NCBI GenBank assembly: GCA_022819985.1
Contig: JAJEGH010000004.1
Location: forward strand, 1 to 64,000
Direction: 5' to 3'
From: Alphaproteobacteria bacterium
GTDB taxonomy: Bacteria; Pseudomonadota; Alphaproteobacteria; Bin65
DNA length: 64,000 bases
In this document: positions 36,533 to 45,519 of the stretch, piece by piece
Layout: every line of letters begins with the position of its first letter
Numbering within the stretch: the first letter of the stretch is position 1
The notes under the pieces: model-generated
The model's input: only the letters and a program-made list of their open reading frames with translations
Databases searched by the model: none
What the model was told of the DNA's origin: nothing
Translations under genes and position numbers: made by a program

Positions 36533-36654
36533 CGCAATCGGTCGGCGATCCCGGCAGCGTTGGCGCGCTCGCCGGGCAAGTACGCGATGGCGCGCTGACG
36601 GCGCGGGCAGTGGACCTGGCACATTCCATTCTCGGTGGGATACCCCTGCACTGA
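36529..36654 (+). pseudogene. Truncated amidase N-terminus
   Basis: 41 codons starting at an ATG that overlaps the hyuB stop (ATGA). The reading SVGALAGQVRDGALTARAVD is like the first helix of amidase-signature enzymes (L-x-x-x-V-R-x-G-x-L-T-A), then the frame ends with HSILGGIPLH and TGA. No catalytic Ser-Ser-Lys region follows in any frame, so this is probably the stump of an amidase gene that once belonged to the operon. A small coupled peptide gene is the alternative. Confidence 0.4.
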
Positions 36655-36811
36655 ACTGCTGCCCGCGACGGCCCCGATATTGTCTCCGCGCTTCGAAATG
36701 GTCTCTCGCCGCCCTGTGCCGCCTGCCCGGGTCCCGGCATTGAAAAATCATGTTTTGTCATGGCGCCCGTTTCCTCGCCCTTTCCCGTCCTTCCGGCCGG
36801 CGCAGGGCGCC

Positions 36812-37564
36812 CTAGTAAATGTCGAACGGGAAATACCGGGCGTTGATTTTTTGGTAGGTGCCGTCGGCGCGGATCGCCCGGATCGCGCGGTTCAGGCGGC
36901 GGCGCAGCGCTTCGTCCGCCTGGCGCACGGCGATGCCGATGCCCTGGTCCAGGCGGTATCCGTCCCCCGCGAACGCGAAGCCCGCGCCCGCCGGACTGCG
37001 GAGCCATTGCCAATGGCCGAGACCGTCGCCGAACACCGCGTCCAAGCGGCCCTCGACGAGCGCGCGCATCAGCGCGTCCTGTTCGCCGAACAGCTTTATC
37101 GTGGCGACCCGCGACAGGTTGGCTTCCAGCCAGTCCGAGGCGATCGTCGCGCGCGCCGCGCCGATGGTCCGCCCGGCCGGTGCGGCGGGGTCGAACCCGC
37201 CGCCCTTGCGCGCGACGAAGCGAACCACGTTGCTGTAGTACCGGTCCGTAAAGGCGACCAGCCGGCGGCGCTTCTCCGTAATCGACATGCTGGAGACGAT
37301 GGCGTCGAACTTGCCGGCCCGCAGGGCGGGAATGAGCGTCTCCCAGTCCTCGCGGACGAACGCGCACCCGGTTTTCAGCCGCTTGCACAGGGCCCGGGCG
37401 ATGTCGATGTCGAAACCCTTGAGCCGGCCCGCATCGTCGACCTCGCTGAAGGGCGGATAGCCGGGATCGACGCCGATGCGGAGTTTCCCGCTCGCCGGCT
37501 CGGCGCCCAGGGCCGGGGCGAGGGACAGGAGGAAAACGATCAGCGCGGCGGTCAGTGTCTTCAT
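36812..37564 (-). CDS. Periplasmic amino-acid-type ABC substrate-binding protein
   Basis: 250 residues with a signal peptide (MKTLTAALIVFLLSLAPALG). The SBP_bac_3 signature LRIGVDPGYPPFSEVDDAG then GRLKGFDIDIARALCKRL is intact, as is FDAIVSSMSITEKRR. The C-terminal GQGI-like DQGIGIAVRQADEALRRRLN and GTYQKINARYF close the fold. It should bind an amino acid, possibly basic (lysine/arginine/ornithine-like), judging by overall resemblance. No permease or ATPase gene is adjacent, so it is an orphan binding protein. Confidence 0.85.
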   Translation of the reverse strand: MKTLTAALIVFLLSLAPALGAEPASGKLRIGVDPGYPPFSEVDDAGRLKGFDIDIARALCKRLKTGCAFVREDWETLIPALRAGKFDAIVSSMSITEKRRRLVAFTDRYYSNVVRFVARKGGGFDPAAPAGRTIGAARATIASDWLEANLSRVATIKLFGEQDALMRALVEGRLDAVFGDGLGHWQWLRSPAGAGFAFAGDGYRLDQGIGIAVRQADEALRRRLNRAIRAIRADGTYQKINARYFPFDIY

Positions 37565-38046
37565 GCGTGTTCCGCTCCTGTCTTCCCGTCGCCGTGTTTC
37601 GACGCCCTGACGCCGTGGCGGGCAATCGAACGCCATCGTCCGCCTATGGTCCGTAAGAATGTAATCGCCGCTCCCGGACATTCCACGGGGCATCGCCGGA
37701 CGATCGACGAGCGGCCTCGCGGCGTCAGACGTGCCCTGCCCAGGTGCGGGCTGGCCGGAATGCGCTCCGAACGCCCGCCGGACCGGCCGGCGGTTCGATA
37801 GACTACGATAGCGGTATCAGGGCAAGCCCCGCTCTCGACAAGATGAACGCAGGGGAGGGGAGATTCCTCAATATAGTACTAAAATGTTGCAACTATTCAG
37901 CGAAATCGACACGATGGATAATTTGTAGGCATAAAGATACGCTGGATTGAAGAGCAAGCTACGCGCCAAATTCGAATCGGGAATCGAGAGTTAAAATCGC
38001 ATCGCGATAGCACCGGAGGATAAAGGATAAGTTGCTTCAAAATCAC
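37565..38046. other. Intergenic stretch, GC-rich to AT-richer transition
   Basis: No gene is supported in these 482 bases. The first 240 are GC-rich; from about 37800 composition drops toward that of the HNH gene. The transition marks the probable left edge of an acquired segment that extends to about 40130. I see no repeat, tRNA or integrase at the junction. Confidence 0.5.
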
Positions 38047-39156
38047 TCATTTAGTGGAATTTATCAGAGTAGTGTAAAGCCGAACGAATGTACTAATAGT
38101 TGACCAGATACTAATAATGGCAACAACAAATATAATCCAAATATTGTTGAACATATCAGCACCTAAGCGTTGAAGTATTATATACCCAATAACGAACAGA
38201 CCAACGGTTATAAAAAGGCCGCCGTGTAGCGAAAACGAATCAAGTTCCTTTGCCCAAGAAGCTTTCTCAAATAGAGAATCTACAGCTAAAACACCCAAGC
38301 CATGCGCAAAGGCTATGGCTGCGGAAGGAATAATATAGCCAAAATGAAACAAAATTAAACACGTCGAGGCAGCGAAAGTAGTGTATGATATTACTAAAAG
38401 TAAGGTAGTGTAAAACATTCGATGTTGGAGATTTTTTCTTTTTCGCCTTTCCTGTTTTATTCTATTTTTTTCTCTTTCCATTTCCTTTTTCTTTTTTTCT
38501 CTTTCAACTTTTATTAATTCTTCCTTGCCGCATCGGTTGCAAACAAGGATATTATCGTCACCTATGACCCACTCAGTCGTAGGCTCTTTTGACCATAGCC
38601 ATCCTAAGCATCTTGCGCACAATCCTTCCTGTTCCCTGGCTTGACACACGACTTCTGGCGATTTCGTTGCTTCCCATATCCTTTGCGCCTCTCGGACCGG
38701 GCTATCCTCGCGGCTGCCGTCGCCGGCTTTGATATTGCAGTCTGTGCAAAGTGCTTGGCAGTTTACCCAATTGTCCCGGCCGCCCTCTTTCCTCGGCACG
38801 ATATGATCGACATGGACCGATCCGGCGGGTAGCGCCAGAAGATGGCGACCGCATCCTTTTCCTGTTGGATCCTTTTGCGGGTCGCCGCACCTGCCGCCTT
38901 GCGCGACGATGCAATGCAGCCAGTGGCGCTGATAGCCACTTTCGTCCCTGACCCGTTCCGCCCGGTTACGCCACCGCTCTTTCGCCTGTTCCGGTCCCTG
39001 CGGTTCCCATTGCTCCGTAGCCGTTCCCTTGCGGATCGTCTCCGCAACCTCAAAGATTTCCCGATGCTCGGCGCAGCAGGTCTCTGCGTGTTTCTTCCAA
39101 GGCGCCGTTGGTCGGCACACAGCGCAGTGCTCGTCGCGAGCGTCAGTCTGTCGCAT
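38047..39156 (-). CDS. HNH endonuclease fused to a coiled linker and four membrane helices
   Basis: 369 residues. Residues 11-30 hold CAVC and CC cysteines. The HNH domain covers about 88-145: C90, C102, then VHVDHIVPRKEGG with D117-H118, N132 and CTDCN with C137, C140 and N141. A second CxxC pair (C180/C183 and C206/C209) forms a zinc ribbon. Residues 211-245 are a lysine/glutamate-rich coil (EREKKKKEMEREKNRIKQER). From 247 to the end come about four hydrophobic helices. A membrane-anchored HNH nuclease of this layout is unusual and suggests a defence effector, which is inference. GC content falls sharply in the membrane part. AAGG precedes ATG 39156. Confidence 0.8.
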   Translation of the reverse strand: MRQTDARDEHCAVCRPTAPWKKHAETCCAEHREIFEVAETIRKGTATEQWEPQGPEQAKERWRNRAERVRDESGYQRHWLHCIVAQGGRCGDPQKDPTGKGCGRHLLALPAGSVHVDHIVPRKEGGRDNWVNCQALCTDCNIKAGDGSREDSPVREAQRIWEATKSPEVVCQAREQEGLCARCLGWLWSKEPTTEWVIGDDNILVCNRCGKEELIKVEREKKKKEMEREKNRIKQERRKRKNLQHRMFYTTLLLVISYTTFAASTCLILFHFGYIIPSAAIAFAHGLGVLAVDSLFEKASWAKELDSFSLHGGLFITVGLFVIGYIILQRLGADMFNNIWIIFVVAIISIWSTISTFVRLYTTLINSTK

Positions 39157-39202
39157 GATTTGCCTTGATCGATTTATCGAATGAAACCATCGTAGTAAGG
39201 CG

Positions 39203-39228
39203 GTTTCAGCTTACCGTAAAGCTGAAAC
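39203..39228. promoter_or_regulatory. Perfect inverted repeat between the divergent HNH genes
   Basis: GTTTCAGCTT (39203-39212) and AAGCTGAAAC (39219-39228) are exact inverted copies around ACCGTA. The site lies in the 173-base gap between two divergent genes, 47 bases from one start and 102 from the other. It could be a shared operator or a hairpin in either leader. Confidence 0.55.
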
Positions 39229-39329
39229 GTGATCGAATCGAGTATCGGCGGTCAGAGGTGTAATGTGTTGTAGAAATCTTGTAGAGGATAATACTTGGTC
39301 AATTCTTTTGACATAGGGGAAACTACAAA

Positions 39330-40079
39330 TTGAAGCCCAGCGTCCGATCCCGACCCCATAGCGTAGCAGATATATGTGGCCTCTGTTCTGCTTCTGGGAA
39401 GCTAGAGCGCTCCCATATTATCCCCCGATGGATGTATCGTCCAATGAGCGAAGTTGATACACCTATTAGATTTGACCCGATTGGAGGTACGTCCTCGCCA
39501 GGTCATTTGAAAGAGTATTTACTTTGTGGAGAATGCGAAAGAAAGTTCAATCGCTATGAGGATATTGCCGCTCGCTTTTTCCGACGCATTAACAAATTGG
39601 AAAGCCAATCACGCACAAGCATGACTTCTGAGTCCTCTCTCGATTACTGCAAGATCAAACTCTTCTTCCTTTCGCTCCTCTGGCGATGCGCGGTATCGAG
39701 TGACGCTATCACACAGAAAGTGCTCCTCGGGTCTCGCCTTTCTCAATTGACCCTATTGCTTCAACACGATGATCCGGGGCCGGAAGATCAATTTGCGGTC
39801 ATTTTGCGTGTTTTGAATGCATCGTCAGAAGCAAAGAACGCCGTTTTGACTGTCCCTATGCCTATGCGGCGGGCTGGCCGTCTTGGATATGCTATGGTTG
39901 GTAACGGTGTAGAAATTTCGTGGATCACCGATAAACGGAGGGTGTCGCAGGAAGATATGCCCTCTATTCTCCGGCAGGATGGTTCTTGGTCAATCGGGGT
40001 CGTTCCAGCAAGACAGTCTCTTCCTTGGATTCAAGCTGTCGAAAATGCTGCTAAGCAAGAAAACCGCATTGCTTCTTGA
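39330..40079 (+). CDS. HNH-like zinc-finger protein of unknown function
   Basis: 249 residues from TTG 39330 with AGGGGA upstream. The N-terminal 80 residues have an HNH-type metal site: CGLC (16-19), LERSHIIPRWMYRPM with H29, and LLCGECERKFNRYEDIA with C66 and C69. The spacing fits a small HNH/treble-clef family in which C-x2-C and SHIIP precede the second C-x2-CE pair. The remaining 165 residues are unassigned, mostly helical, with a beta-rich stretch (NAVLTVPMPMRRAG, VEISWITDKRR). The full catalytic set is not clear. Base composition is below the window average. It is divergent from the HNH-membrane gene. Confidence 0.65.
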   Translation: MKPSVRSRPHSVADICGLCSASGKLERSHIIPRWMYRPMSEVDTPIRFDPIGGTSSPGHLKEYLLCGECERKFNRYEDIAARFFRRINKLESQSRTSMTSESSLDYCKIKLFFLSLLWRCAVSSDAITQKVLLGSRLSQLTLLLQHDDPGPEDQFAVILRVLNASSEAKNAVLTVPMPMRRAGRLGYAMVGNGVEISWITDKRRVSQEDMPSILRQDGSWSIGVVPARQSLPWIQAVENAAKQENRIAS

Positions 40080-40136
40080 TACGGAATACACCGGTAGTAA
40101 TTTTACCCGTATTGTCGAGTATTTAACACATGACAG

Positions 40137-40168
40137 AAAAACCGGGGCGGCCCTTTCGGGCGCGCCCC
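40137..40168 (-). terminator. Rho-independent terminator of nrdJ
   Basis: On the minus strand GGGGCGCGCCC pairs with GGGCCGCCCC around a GAAA loop, with one bulged C, followed by GGTTTTTC. It begins 41 bases past the nrdJ stop and is the clearest intrinsic terminator in the window. Confidence 0.8.
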
Positions 40169-40209
40169 GCAAGTTCAGGGAGGAGTAACGGTCAGGCAAA
40201 CATGCCCGG

Positions 40210-43200
40210 TCAGCTGCACCCGCTGGTGGCACCGCAGGTGTCGCACTTGAGACAGGTGCCGTTGCGCACCAGGGTGAAGTTCCCGCACTCGCCGCAGGAG
40301 TCGCCCTCATAGCCCTTCATCCGCGCCTCGCGGATCTGGTCGAGCTTGAGGTCGACCGCCTCGGCGACCGCAGGAGAAACCTCGAGAGCCGCTGACCCGC
40401 TCCCGAGTTCCGCAGCCTGCAAGCCGCCGTTCCCGCCGCCGGAGGATGCGGCGGAAACGCCGGCAGGCTTGCCGGCCGAAGACTGTTGACCCGAACCGTT
40501 GCCGGTTCCGTTGCCGATTCCATTGCCGGCGCCGTTCGTGCCGTTGGCGCCGTTGCCGGCGCCGTTCGCGGCGACCGACAGGCCGCCCTCCAGGACGGCG
40601 AACTTGTTGCGCACGAAGCCGTTGCTGGCGACCTTCTGGACTCCGTCGAGCATCCGGGCGGCCGCGGCCTGGGCGGCCTCGTCGCCGGGCAGGGCGGTTT
40701 CCTCGACGCCGCTGCCGATGATGTCGGGCAGCAGGTCGGTGCCTGTCGCGTGGGCCAGGTCGTCCCGGCCGAGATAGGACACCGCCAGTTCGCGGAAGAT
40801 ATAGTCGACCACCGAGGTCGCCATCTTGATCGCGTCGTTGCCCTCGACCATGCCCTGGGGCTCGAAGCGGGTGAAGGTGAAGGAGTCGACGAACTCTTCC
40901 AGCGGCACGCCGTATTGCAGGCCCATCGAGACGGCGATGGCGAAGCTGTCCATGATGCTGCGGAAGGCGCTGCCCTCCTTGTGCATGTCGATGAAGATTT
41001 CGCCCAGCGTGCCGTCGTCGTATTCGCCGGTGCGCAGATAGACCTTGTGGCCGCCGACGATGGCCTTCTGGGTATAGCCGCGGCGCCGGTCGGGCAGGCG
41101 CTCGCGCCGGGCGCGCTGCGCCATCTTGTCGGCGACCTTCATCGCGGCGTGGGCGGCGACCTGGGCGGCCTGTTCCGCCGCCGGGGCCCGGACGACGGCC
41201 TCCTTCGCATCTTCGGCGGCGTCCTCGTCGCCGAGATCGTCGAACACGGTGGCCGAAAGCGGCTGGCTGAGCTTGGAGCCGTCGCGGTAGAGCGCGTTGG
41301 CCTTCACGCCCAGCTTCCACGACAGTTCGTAGGCCTTGCGGCAGTCCTCGACCGTCGCCGCGTTCGGCATGTTGATCGTCTTGGAGATCGCGCCGGAGAC
41401 GAAGGGCTGGGCCGCCGCCATCATGCGGATATGGCTTTCCCAACTCAGGAAGCGTTTGCCGGTCCGCCCGCACGGCGAGGCGCAGTCGAACACCGGCAGG
41501 TGCGCGTCTTTCAGGTGCGGCGCGCCTTCCAGGGTCATCGCCCCGCAGACCCAGGCGTTCGCCGCCTCGATCTCGCTGCGCTGGAAGCCCAGGGCGGCGA
41601 GCATGTCGAATTCCGGATCGTTCAGCGCGTCGGCGTCGAGGCCGAGATGCCTGACGCAGAAACCCTCGCCGAGCGTCCATTTGTTGAAGACGAACTTGAT
41701 GTCGAAGGCCTGGCCGAGCGCCCGTTCGGCGCGCCCGATCATGTCGTCGGTAAAGCCGGCCTCGCGCAGCGCGTCGTGACCGATCGCCGGCGACCCCTTC
41801 AGGGTGCCGTGGCCGACGGCGTAGCGGATCACCTCTTCGATCTGCGCCTCGCTGTAGCCCAGCGTCTCGAGGGCGAGCGGGGCGAGCCGGTTGATGATCT
41901 TGAAATAGCCGCCGCCGGCGAGCTTCTTGAACTTGACGAGGGCGAAATCCGGCTCGATCCCGGTGGTGTCGCAGTCCATGACCAGCCCGATGGTGCCGGT
42001 CGGCGCGATCACCGTCGCCTGGGCGTTGCGGTAGCCGGCGGTCGCGCCCTTCTCGTACGCCCGGTCCCACGCCGCGCGGGCGGCGTCGAGCAGCGCCCGG
42101 TCCGGGCAGGCCGCCCGGTCGAGGGGGACGGGCAGGACGGAGAGCTCCTCATAGCCGTCCGTCTCGCCCCCCGACACGCCCCAGGCCGCGCGGCGATGGT
42201 TGCGCATCACCCGCAGCATGGCGCCGGTGTTGTCGGCATAGCCCGGGAAGGGGCCGAGTTCGGCGGCCATGTCGGCCGAAGTCTCGTAGGCCGCGCCGGT
42301 CATCAGCGCGCTCACCGCGCCGCAGAAGGCCCGGCCGGCGTCGCTGTCGTAGGGCAGGCCCGAGGCCATCAGGTAGCCGCCGACATTGGCGAAGCCGAGA
42401 CCCAGCGTGCGGTAGCGGTAGGACAGCTCGGCGATCCGGCGCGACGGGAACTGCGCCATCAGCACCGAGATTTCCAGCGTCAGCGTCCACAGCCGCACGG
42501 CATGTTCGAAGCCCGGCACGTCGAACGAACCGTCGGGCCGCCGGAAGGCGAGCAGGTTGAGCGACGCCAGGTTGCAGGCCGTGTCGTCGAGGAACATGTA
42601 TTCCGAGCACGGGTTGGACGCGTTGATGCGCCCGCCGGCCGGGCAGGTGTGCCATTCGTTGATCGTCGAATCGAACTGGACGCCCGGATCGGCCGACTGC
42701 CAGGCGGCCTCGGCGATCTGCCGCCACAATTCGCCGGCATTCACCGTGCCGTGCTCTTCCCCGGTCGTGCGCTTGTAGAGCGTCCATTCGCCGTTCGCCA
42801 TCGCGGCGTTCAGGAATTCGTTGGTGACGCGCACCGAATTGTTGGAATTCTGGCCCGAGACGGTCAGGTAGGCCTCGGAATCCCAGTCGGTGTCGTAGGT
42901 CGCGAACTCGATCTCCTCGAAGCCCTGCTCGGCGAACTGGATGACCCGCTGGATGTAGTTCTGCGGCAGCATCGCCTTGCGCGCGGCGCGGATCGCCTTC
43001 TTCAGGCTCGGGTTGGCGCGCGGGTTGAAGGGCTCGGCGCCGTCGAACTCGCGGCAGGCCCGCATGATGTCGTTGAGATGCTTGCGCGCGAGCTTCGAGC
43101 CGGCGACCAGCGCGGCGACCTTCTGCTCCTCCTTCACCTTCCAGGAGACGAAGTCCAGGATGTCCGGATGGTCGACGTCGACGATGACCATCTTGGCGGC

Positions 43201-44010
43201 GCGCCGGGTGGTGCCGCCGGACTTGATCGCGCCGGCCGCCCGGTCGCCGATCTTGAGGAAGCTCATCAGGCCGCTGGACTTGCCGCCGCCCGACAGCGGC
43301 TCGTCCGCGCCGCGCAGGTTCGAAAAGTTGGTGCCGGTGCCCGAGCCGTATTTGAACAGCCGCGCCTCGCGCACCCACAGGTCCATGATGCCGCCGTCAT
43401 TGACCAGGTCGTCGGCGATCGACTGGATGAAGCAGGCATGGGGCTGCGGCCGCTCGTAGGCCGACGCCGCCTCGGTCAGCGCTTCGGTCTTGTGGTCGAC
43501 ATAGTGGTGGCCCTGGCCGGGACCGTCGATGCCATAGGCCCAGTGCAGGCCGGTGTTGAACCATTGCGGCGAGTTCGGCGCCGCCATCTGGCGCGCCAGC
43601 ATGACGCGCATCTCGTCGAAATAGGCGCGGGCGTCGGCCTCGCCGTCGAAATAGCCGCCCTTCCAGCCCCAGTAGGTCCAGGTGCCGGCGAGCCGGTCGA
43701 ACACCTGCTTCGCGCCGGTTTCGCCGCCGGTCCTGGCGCCGTCCTTCGGCTTGTGGCGCCGCAGCCAGGCGGGCACGCCCCGTTCGGCGACCGGCTTCAG
43801 GTCCGCGGCGTCGGCGACGCCGGCCTTGCGGAAATATTTCTGGGCCAGGATGTCGATGGCGACCTGGGACCAGTCCTCCGGCGCTTCCACCCGGTCGTTG
43901 CTGAACACGACGGAACCGTCCGGATTGCGGATCTCGCTCGTCGCGTTCCGGAAGGCGATGCCGTCATAGGCATCCCGGCCCTCGACCGTAAAATGGCGCC
44001 GGATCTTCAT
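40210..44010 (-). CDS. nrdJ: Vitamin B12-dependent ribonucleotide reductase (class II)
   Basis: 1266 residues. It reduces ribonucleotides using adenosylcobalamin, with or without oxygen. [16 protein letters not shown] and [10 protein letters not shown] lie in the N-terminal catalytic region, [16 protein letters not shown] and [20 protein letters not shown] in the radical barrel, and SCGECGN then [14 protein letters not shown] form the C-terminal zinc/redox tail. Before that tail is an Ala/Gly/Asn-rich linker of about 90 residues with NG repeats (GAGNGANGTNGAGNG). The long form with this tail is common in Alphaproteobacteria. The gene needs cobalamin; no B12 riboswitch fits into the short leader. 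Confidence 0.93.
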   Translation of the reverse strand: MKIRRHFTVEGRDAYDGIAFRNATSEIRNPDGSVVFSNDRVEAPEDWSQVAIDILAQKYFRKAGVADAADLKPVAERGVPAWLRRHKPKDGARTGGETGAKQVFDRLAGTWTYWGWKGGYFDGEADARAYFDEMRVMLARQMAAPNSPQWFNTGLHWAYGIDGPGQGHHYVDHKTEALTEAASAYERPQPHACFIQSIADDLVNDGGIMDLWVREARLFKYGSGTGTNFSNLRGADEPLSGGGKSSGLMSFLKIGDRAAGAIKSGGTTRRAAKMVIVDVDHPDILDFVSWKVKEEQKVAALVAGSKLARKHLNDIMRACREFDGAEPFNPRANPSLKKAIRAARKAMLPQNYIQRVIQFAEQGFEEIEFATYDTDWDSEAYLTVSGQNSNNSVRVTNEFLNAAMANGEWTLYKRTTGEEHGTVNAGELWRQIAEAAWQSADPGVQFDSTINEWHTCPAGGRINASNPCSEYMFLDDTACNLASLNLLAFRRPDGSFDVPGFEHAVRLWTLTLEISVLMAQFPSRRIAELSYRYRTLGLGFANVGGYLMASGLPYDSDAGRAFCGAVSALMTGAAYETSADMAAELGPFPGYADNTGAMLRVMRNHRRAAWGVSGGETDGYEELSVLPVPLDRAACPDRALLDAARAAWDRAYEKGATAGYRNAQATVIAPTGTIGLVMDCDTTGIEPDFALVKFKKLAGGGYFKIINRLAPLALETLGYSEAQIEEVIRYAVGHGTLKGSPAIGHDALREAGFTDDMIGRAERALGQAFDIKFVFNKWTLGEGFCVRHLGLDADALNDPEFDMLAALGFQRSEIEAANAWVCGAMTLEGAPHLKDAHLPVFDCASPCGRTGKRFLSWESHIRMMAAAQPFVSGAISKTINMPNAATVEDCRKAYELSWKLGVKANALYRDGSKLSQPLSATVFDDLGDEDAAEDAKEAVVRAPAAEQAAQVAAHAAMKVADKMAQRARRERLPDRRRGYTQKAIVGGHKVYLRTGEYDDGTLGEIFIDMHKEGSAFRSIMDSFAIAVSMGLQYGVPLEEFVDSFTFTRFEPQGMVEGNDAIKMATSVVDYIFRELAVSYLGRDDLAHATGTDLLPDIIGSGVEETALPGDEAAQAAAARMLDGVQKVASNGFVRNKFAVLEGGLSVAANGAGNGANGTNGAGNGIGNGTGNGSGQQSSAGKPAGVSAASSGGGNGGLQAAELGSGSAALEVSPAVAEAVDLKLDQIREARMKGYEGDSCGECGNFTLVRNGTCLKCDTCGATSGCS

Positions 44011-44097
44011 CGGCGTGTCTCCCCTATCCGTCGGGCGCCGCGTCGACGGCGACTCCTCAACCCTATATCTTGGAATTTGTCATCCCTTAGGGACTAG

Positions 44098-44126
44098 ATA
44101 TTGATACGACACGAATCAATTGTCAA
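44098..44126 (-). promoter_or_regulatory. Candidate nrdJ promoter
   Basis: On the minus strand a perfect TTGACA (44121-44126) is followed after 17 bases by CAATAT (44098-44103), a weak -10 box. A TCCCTAAGGGA palindrome lies at 44083-44093, about where transcription would begin, and may be an operator. The leader to ATG 44010 would be about 80 bases. No clear NrdR boxes were found. Confidence 0.45.
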
Positions 44127-44279
44127 CATGTAGTGCAACGCGTGGACAACTCACGATATCTTGAGTGTTTTTCCAGATATAGTAAGCAGTTGTCGAAGCG
44201 CACATATTGCGCGAGGCTGTGGAGAAAGAGGGAAATGCGAAAGTTCGGCGAGCCGCGGTGCCGCCAAAGACGGCCCTCA

Positions 44280-44388
44280 TTGTCACCCCGGCCGGAGCGG
44301 AGCGGAGCGCCGGGGTCCAGAGCCGACCCGATAATCCTGAGCCTGTGGCTCTGGTCCCCGGATCGTCGCTGCGCTCCGTCCGGGGCAG
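44280..44388. repeat. Paired hairpin repeat, family B copy 3
   Basis: TTGTCACCCCGGCCGGAGCG, then CGCCGGGGTCCAGAGCC on the left, and GGCTCTGGTCCCCGGATCG, then CGCTGCGCTCCGTCCGGGG on the right are inverted arms. It is the most symmetrical of the three family B copies, with a short spacer. It lies between the nrdJ promoter region and the DMT transporter gene; the rest of this 445-base gap shows nothing coding. Confidence 0.7.
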
Positions 44389-44455
44389 CAGTATCGGTGT
44401 CTTGGAAGAGCAGGATCGACGAGGCGACCCGAACCCCGTAGCGGAAATGCGCCGC

Positions 44456-45400
44456 CTACGCCTTCCGGCCGGCCAGGGCGACGCCGAAGATCGCCAGGAC
44501 GACCAGCGCCGCGCCGAGCCACTGGGTCGTCCCGAAAGCCTCGCCGAACAGGGCCACCGCCATGACGATGGTGAAGATCGGCTCCAGGTTCATCACCAGC
44601 GCCGTGCGCGCTTCGCGCAGGAAGTTGAGCGCGGCGTAGAACATGACGAAGGCGGCGCAGATGAAAACGATCGTCCCGGCGAGCGCCGCCCAGCCGGCCG
44701 CGGCGTCCGGCCACCGGAACCCGCCGGAGGCGACGAGGCTGCCGCTGTAGAAGACGGCCGAGCCGAGCACCATCCAGAAGGCGACGGCGACGGGCGACAT
44801 GCCGTGGCGCATCAGTTTGGCGCTGACCAGGATGTTGCCGGAGATCGCCAGCGCCGACACCAGGGCGAGCGTAACGCCCATCGGATGCAGCTCGCCCCCG
44901 GTATCGAGGGCGAGGTAGAGGCCCGCGAAGGCGACGACGAGGCCGACCGCCATGACCGGGCGCAGCGGCTCGATCCGCAGGGCGGCGGCCAGCAGGCCGA
45001 CGATGAAGGGGAACAGGTAGAAGACGAGGATCGACAGGCTGACCGACATCCGGTCGAAGGCCGACAGCAGCGACCAGCCGTTCACCGAAAACAGGACCGC
45101 GCCGAACGCGAGCCAGCCCGCCATGCCGCGGGGAACCGCCGGCCACGTCCGCCGGGCGGCGAACCAGAGGCAGAGCAGCGGCACGAGAATCCAGGAGCGG
45201 CCGACCAGCACCGTATCGACGGAGACGCCGTGCCGGTAGCTCTCCTTGGCCAGATTGTTGTTGGCGCTGAAGAAGACCGTCGCGACCAGGATCAGCAGAA
45301 AGCCGACCGCCGCCCGGTCGCCCAGCAGACGGGCGACCGGCGAGCGATGCGGCGGGGAGTCGGGCGGGGGGGCGGAGGTCGGGTCGGCGGGCGGTGTCAT
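44456..45400 (-). CDS. EamA/DMT-family transporter
   Basis: 314 residues with about ten hydrophobic helices in two EamA repeats. FSANNNLAKESYRHG is in the first helix pair, SLSILVFYLFPFIVGLLAAA in the first repeat's end and AALNFLREARTALVMNLEPI with ALFGEAFGTTQWLGAALVV in the second. The family exports metabolites, amino acids or drugs; the substrate is not predictable. A proline-rich 25-residue tail precedes the first helix. ATG 45400 is the start. Confidence 0.85.
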   Translation of the reverse strand: MTPPADPTSAPPPDSPPHRSPVARLLGDRAAVGFLLILVATVFFSANNNLAKESYRHGVSVDTVLVGRSWILVPLLCLWFAARRTWPAVPRGMAGWLAFGAVLFSVNGWSLLSAFDRMSVSLSILVFYLFPFIVGLLAAALRIEPLRPVMAVGLVVAFAGLYLALDTGGELHPMGVTLALVSALAISGNILVSAKLMRHGMSPVAVAFWMVLGSAVFYSGSLVASGGFRWPDAAAGWAALAGTIVFICAAFVMFYAALNFLREARTALVMNLEPIFTIVMAVALFGEAFGTTQWLGAALVVLAIFGVALAGRKA

Positions 45401-45519
45401 GGGCCGCCTCCTATCCCAAGGCGGCGGGGTGCGGGCAAGATTTTTCCTTGGCCGATGGAATTGCCCCGGCGGCTCTGTTAAGCTTTTTTCGCCTCCGGTA
45501 CGCCGAAAGGATTGCTGCG

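Noticed and set aside
44011..44100. Cobalamin riboswitch before nrdJ
   Set aside because: The leader is about 80 bases, too short for the B12 riboswitch fold, and no B12-box-like sequence was seen.
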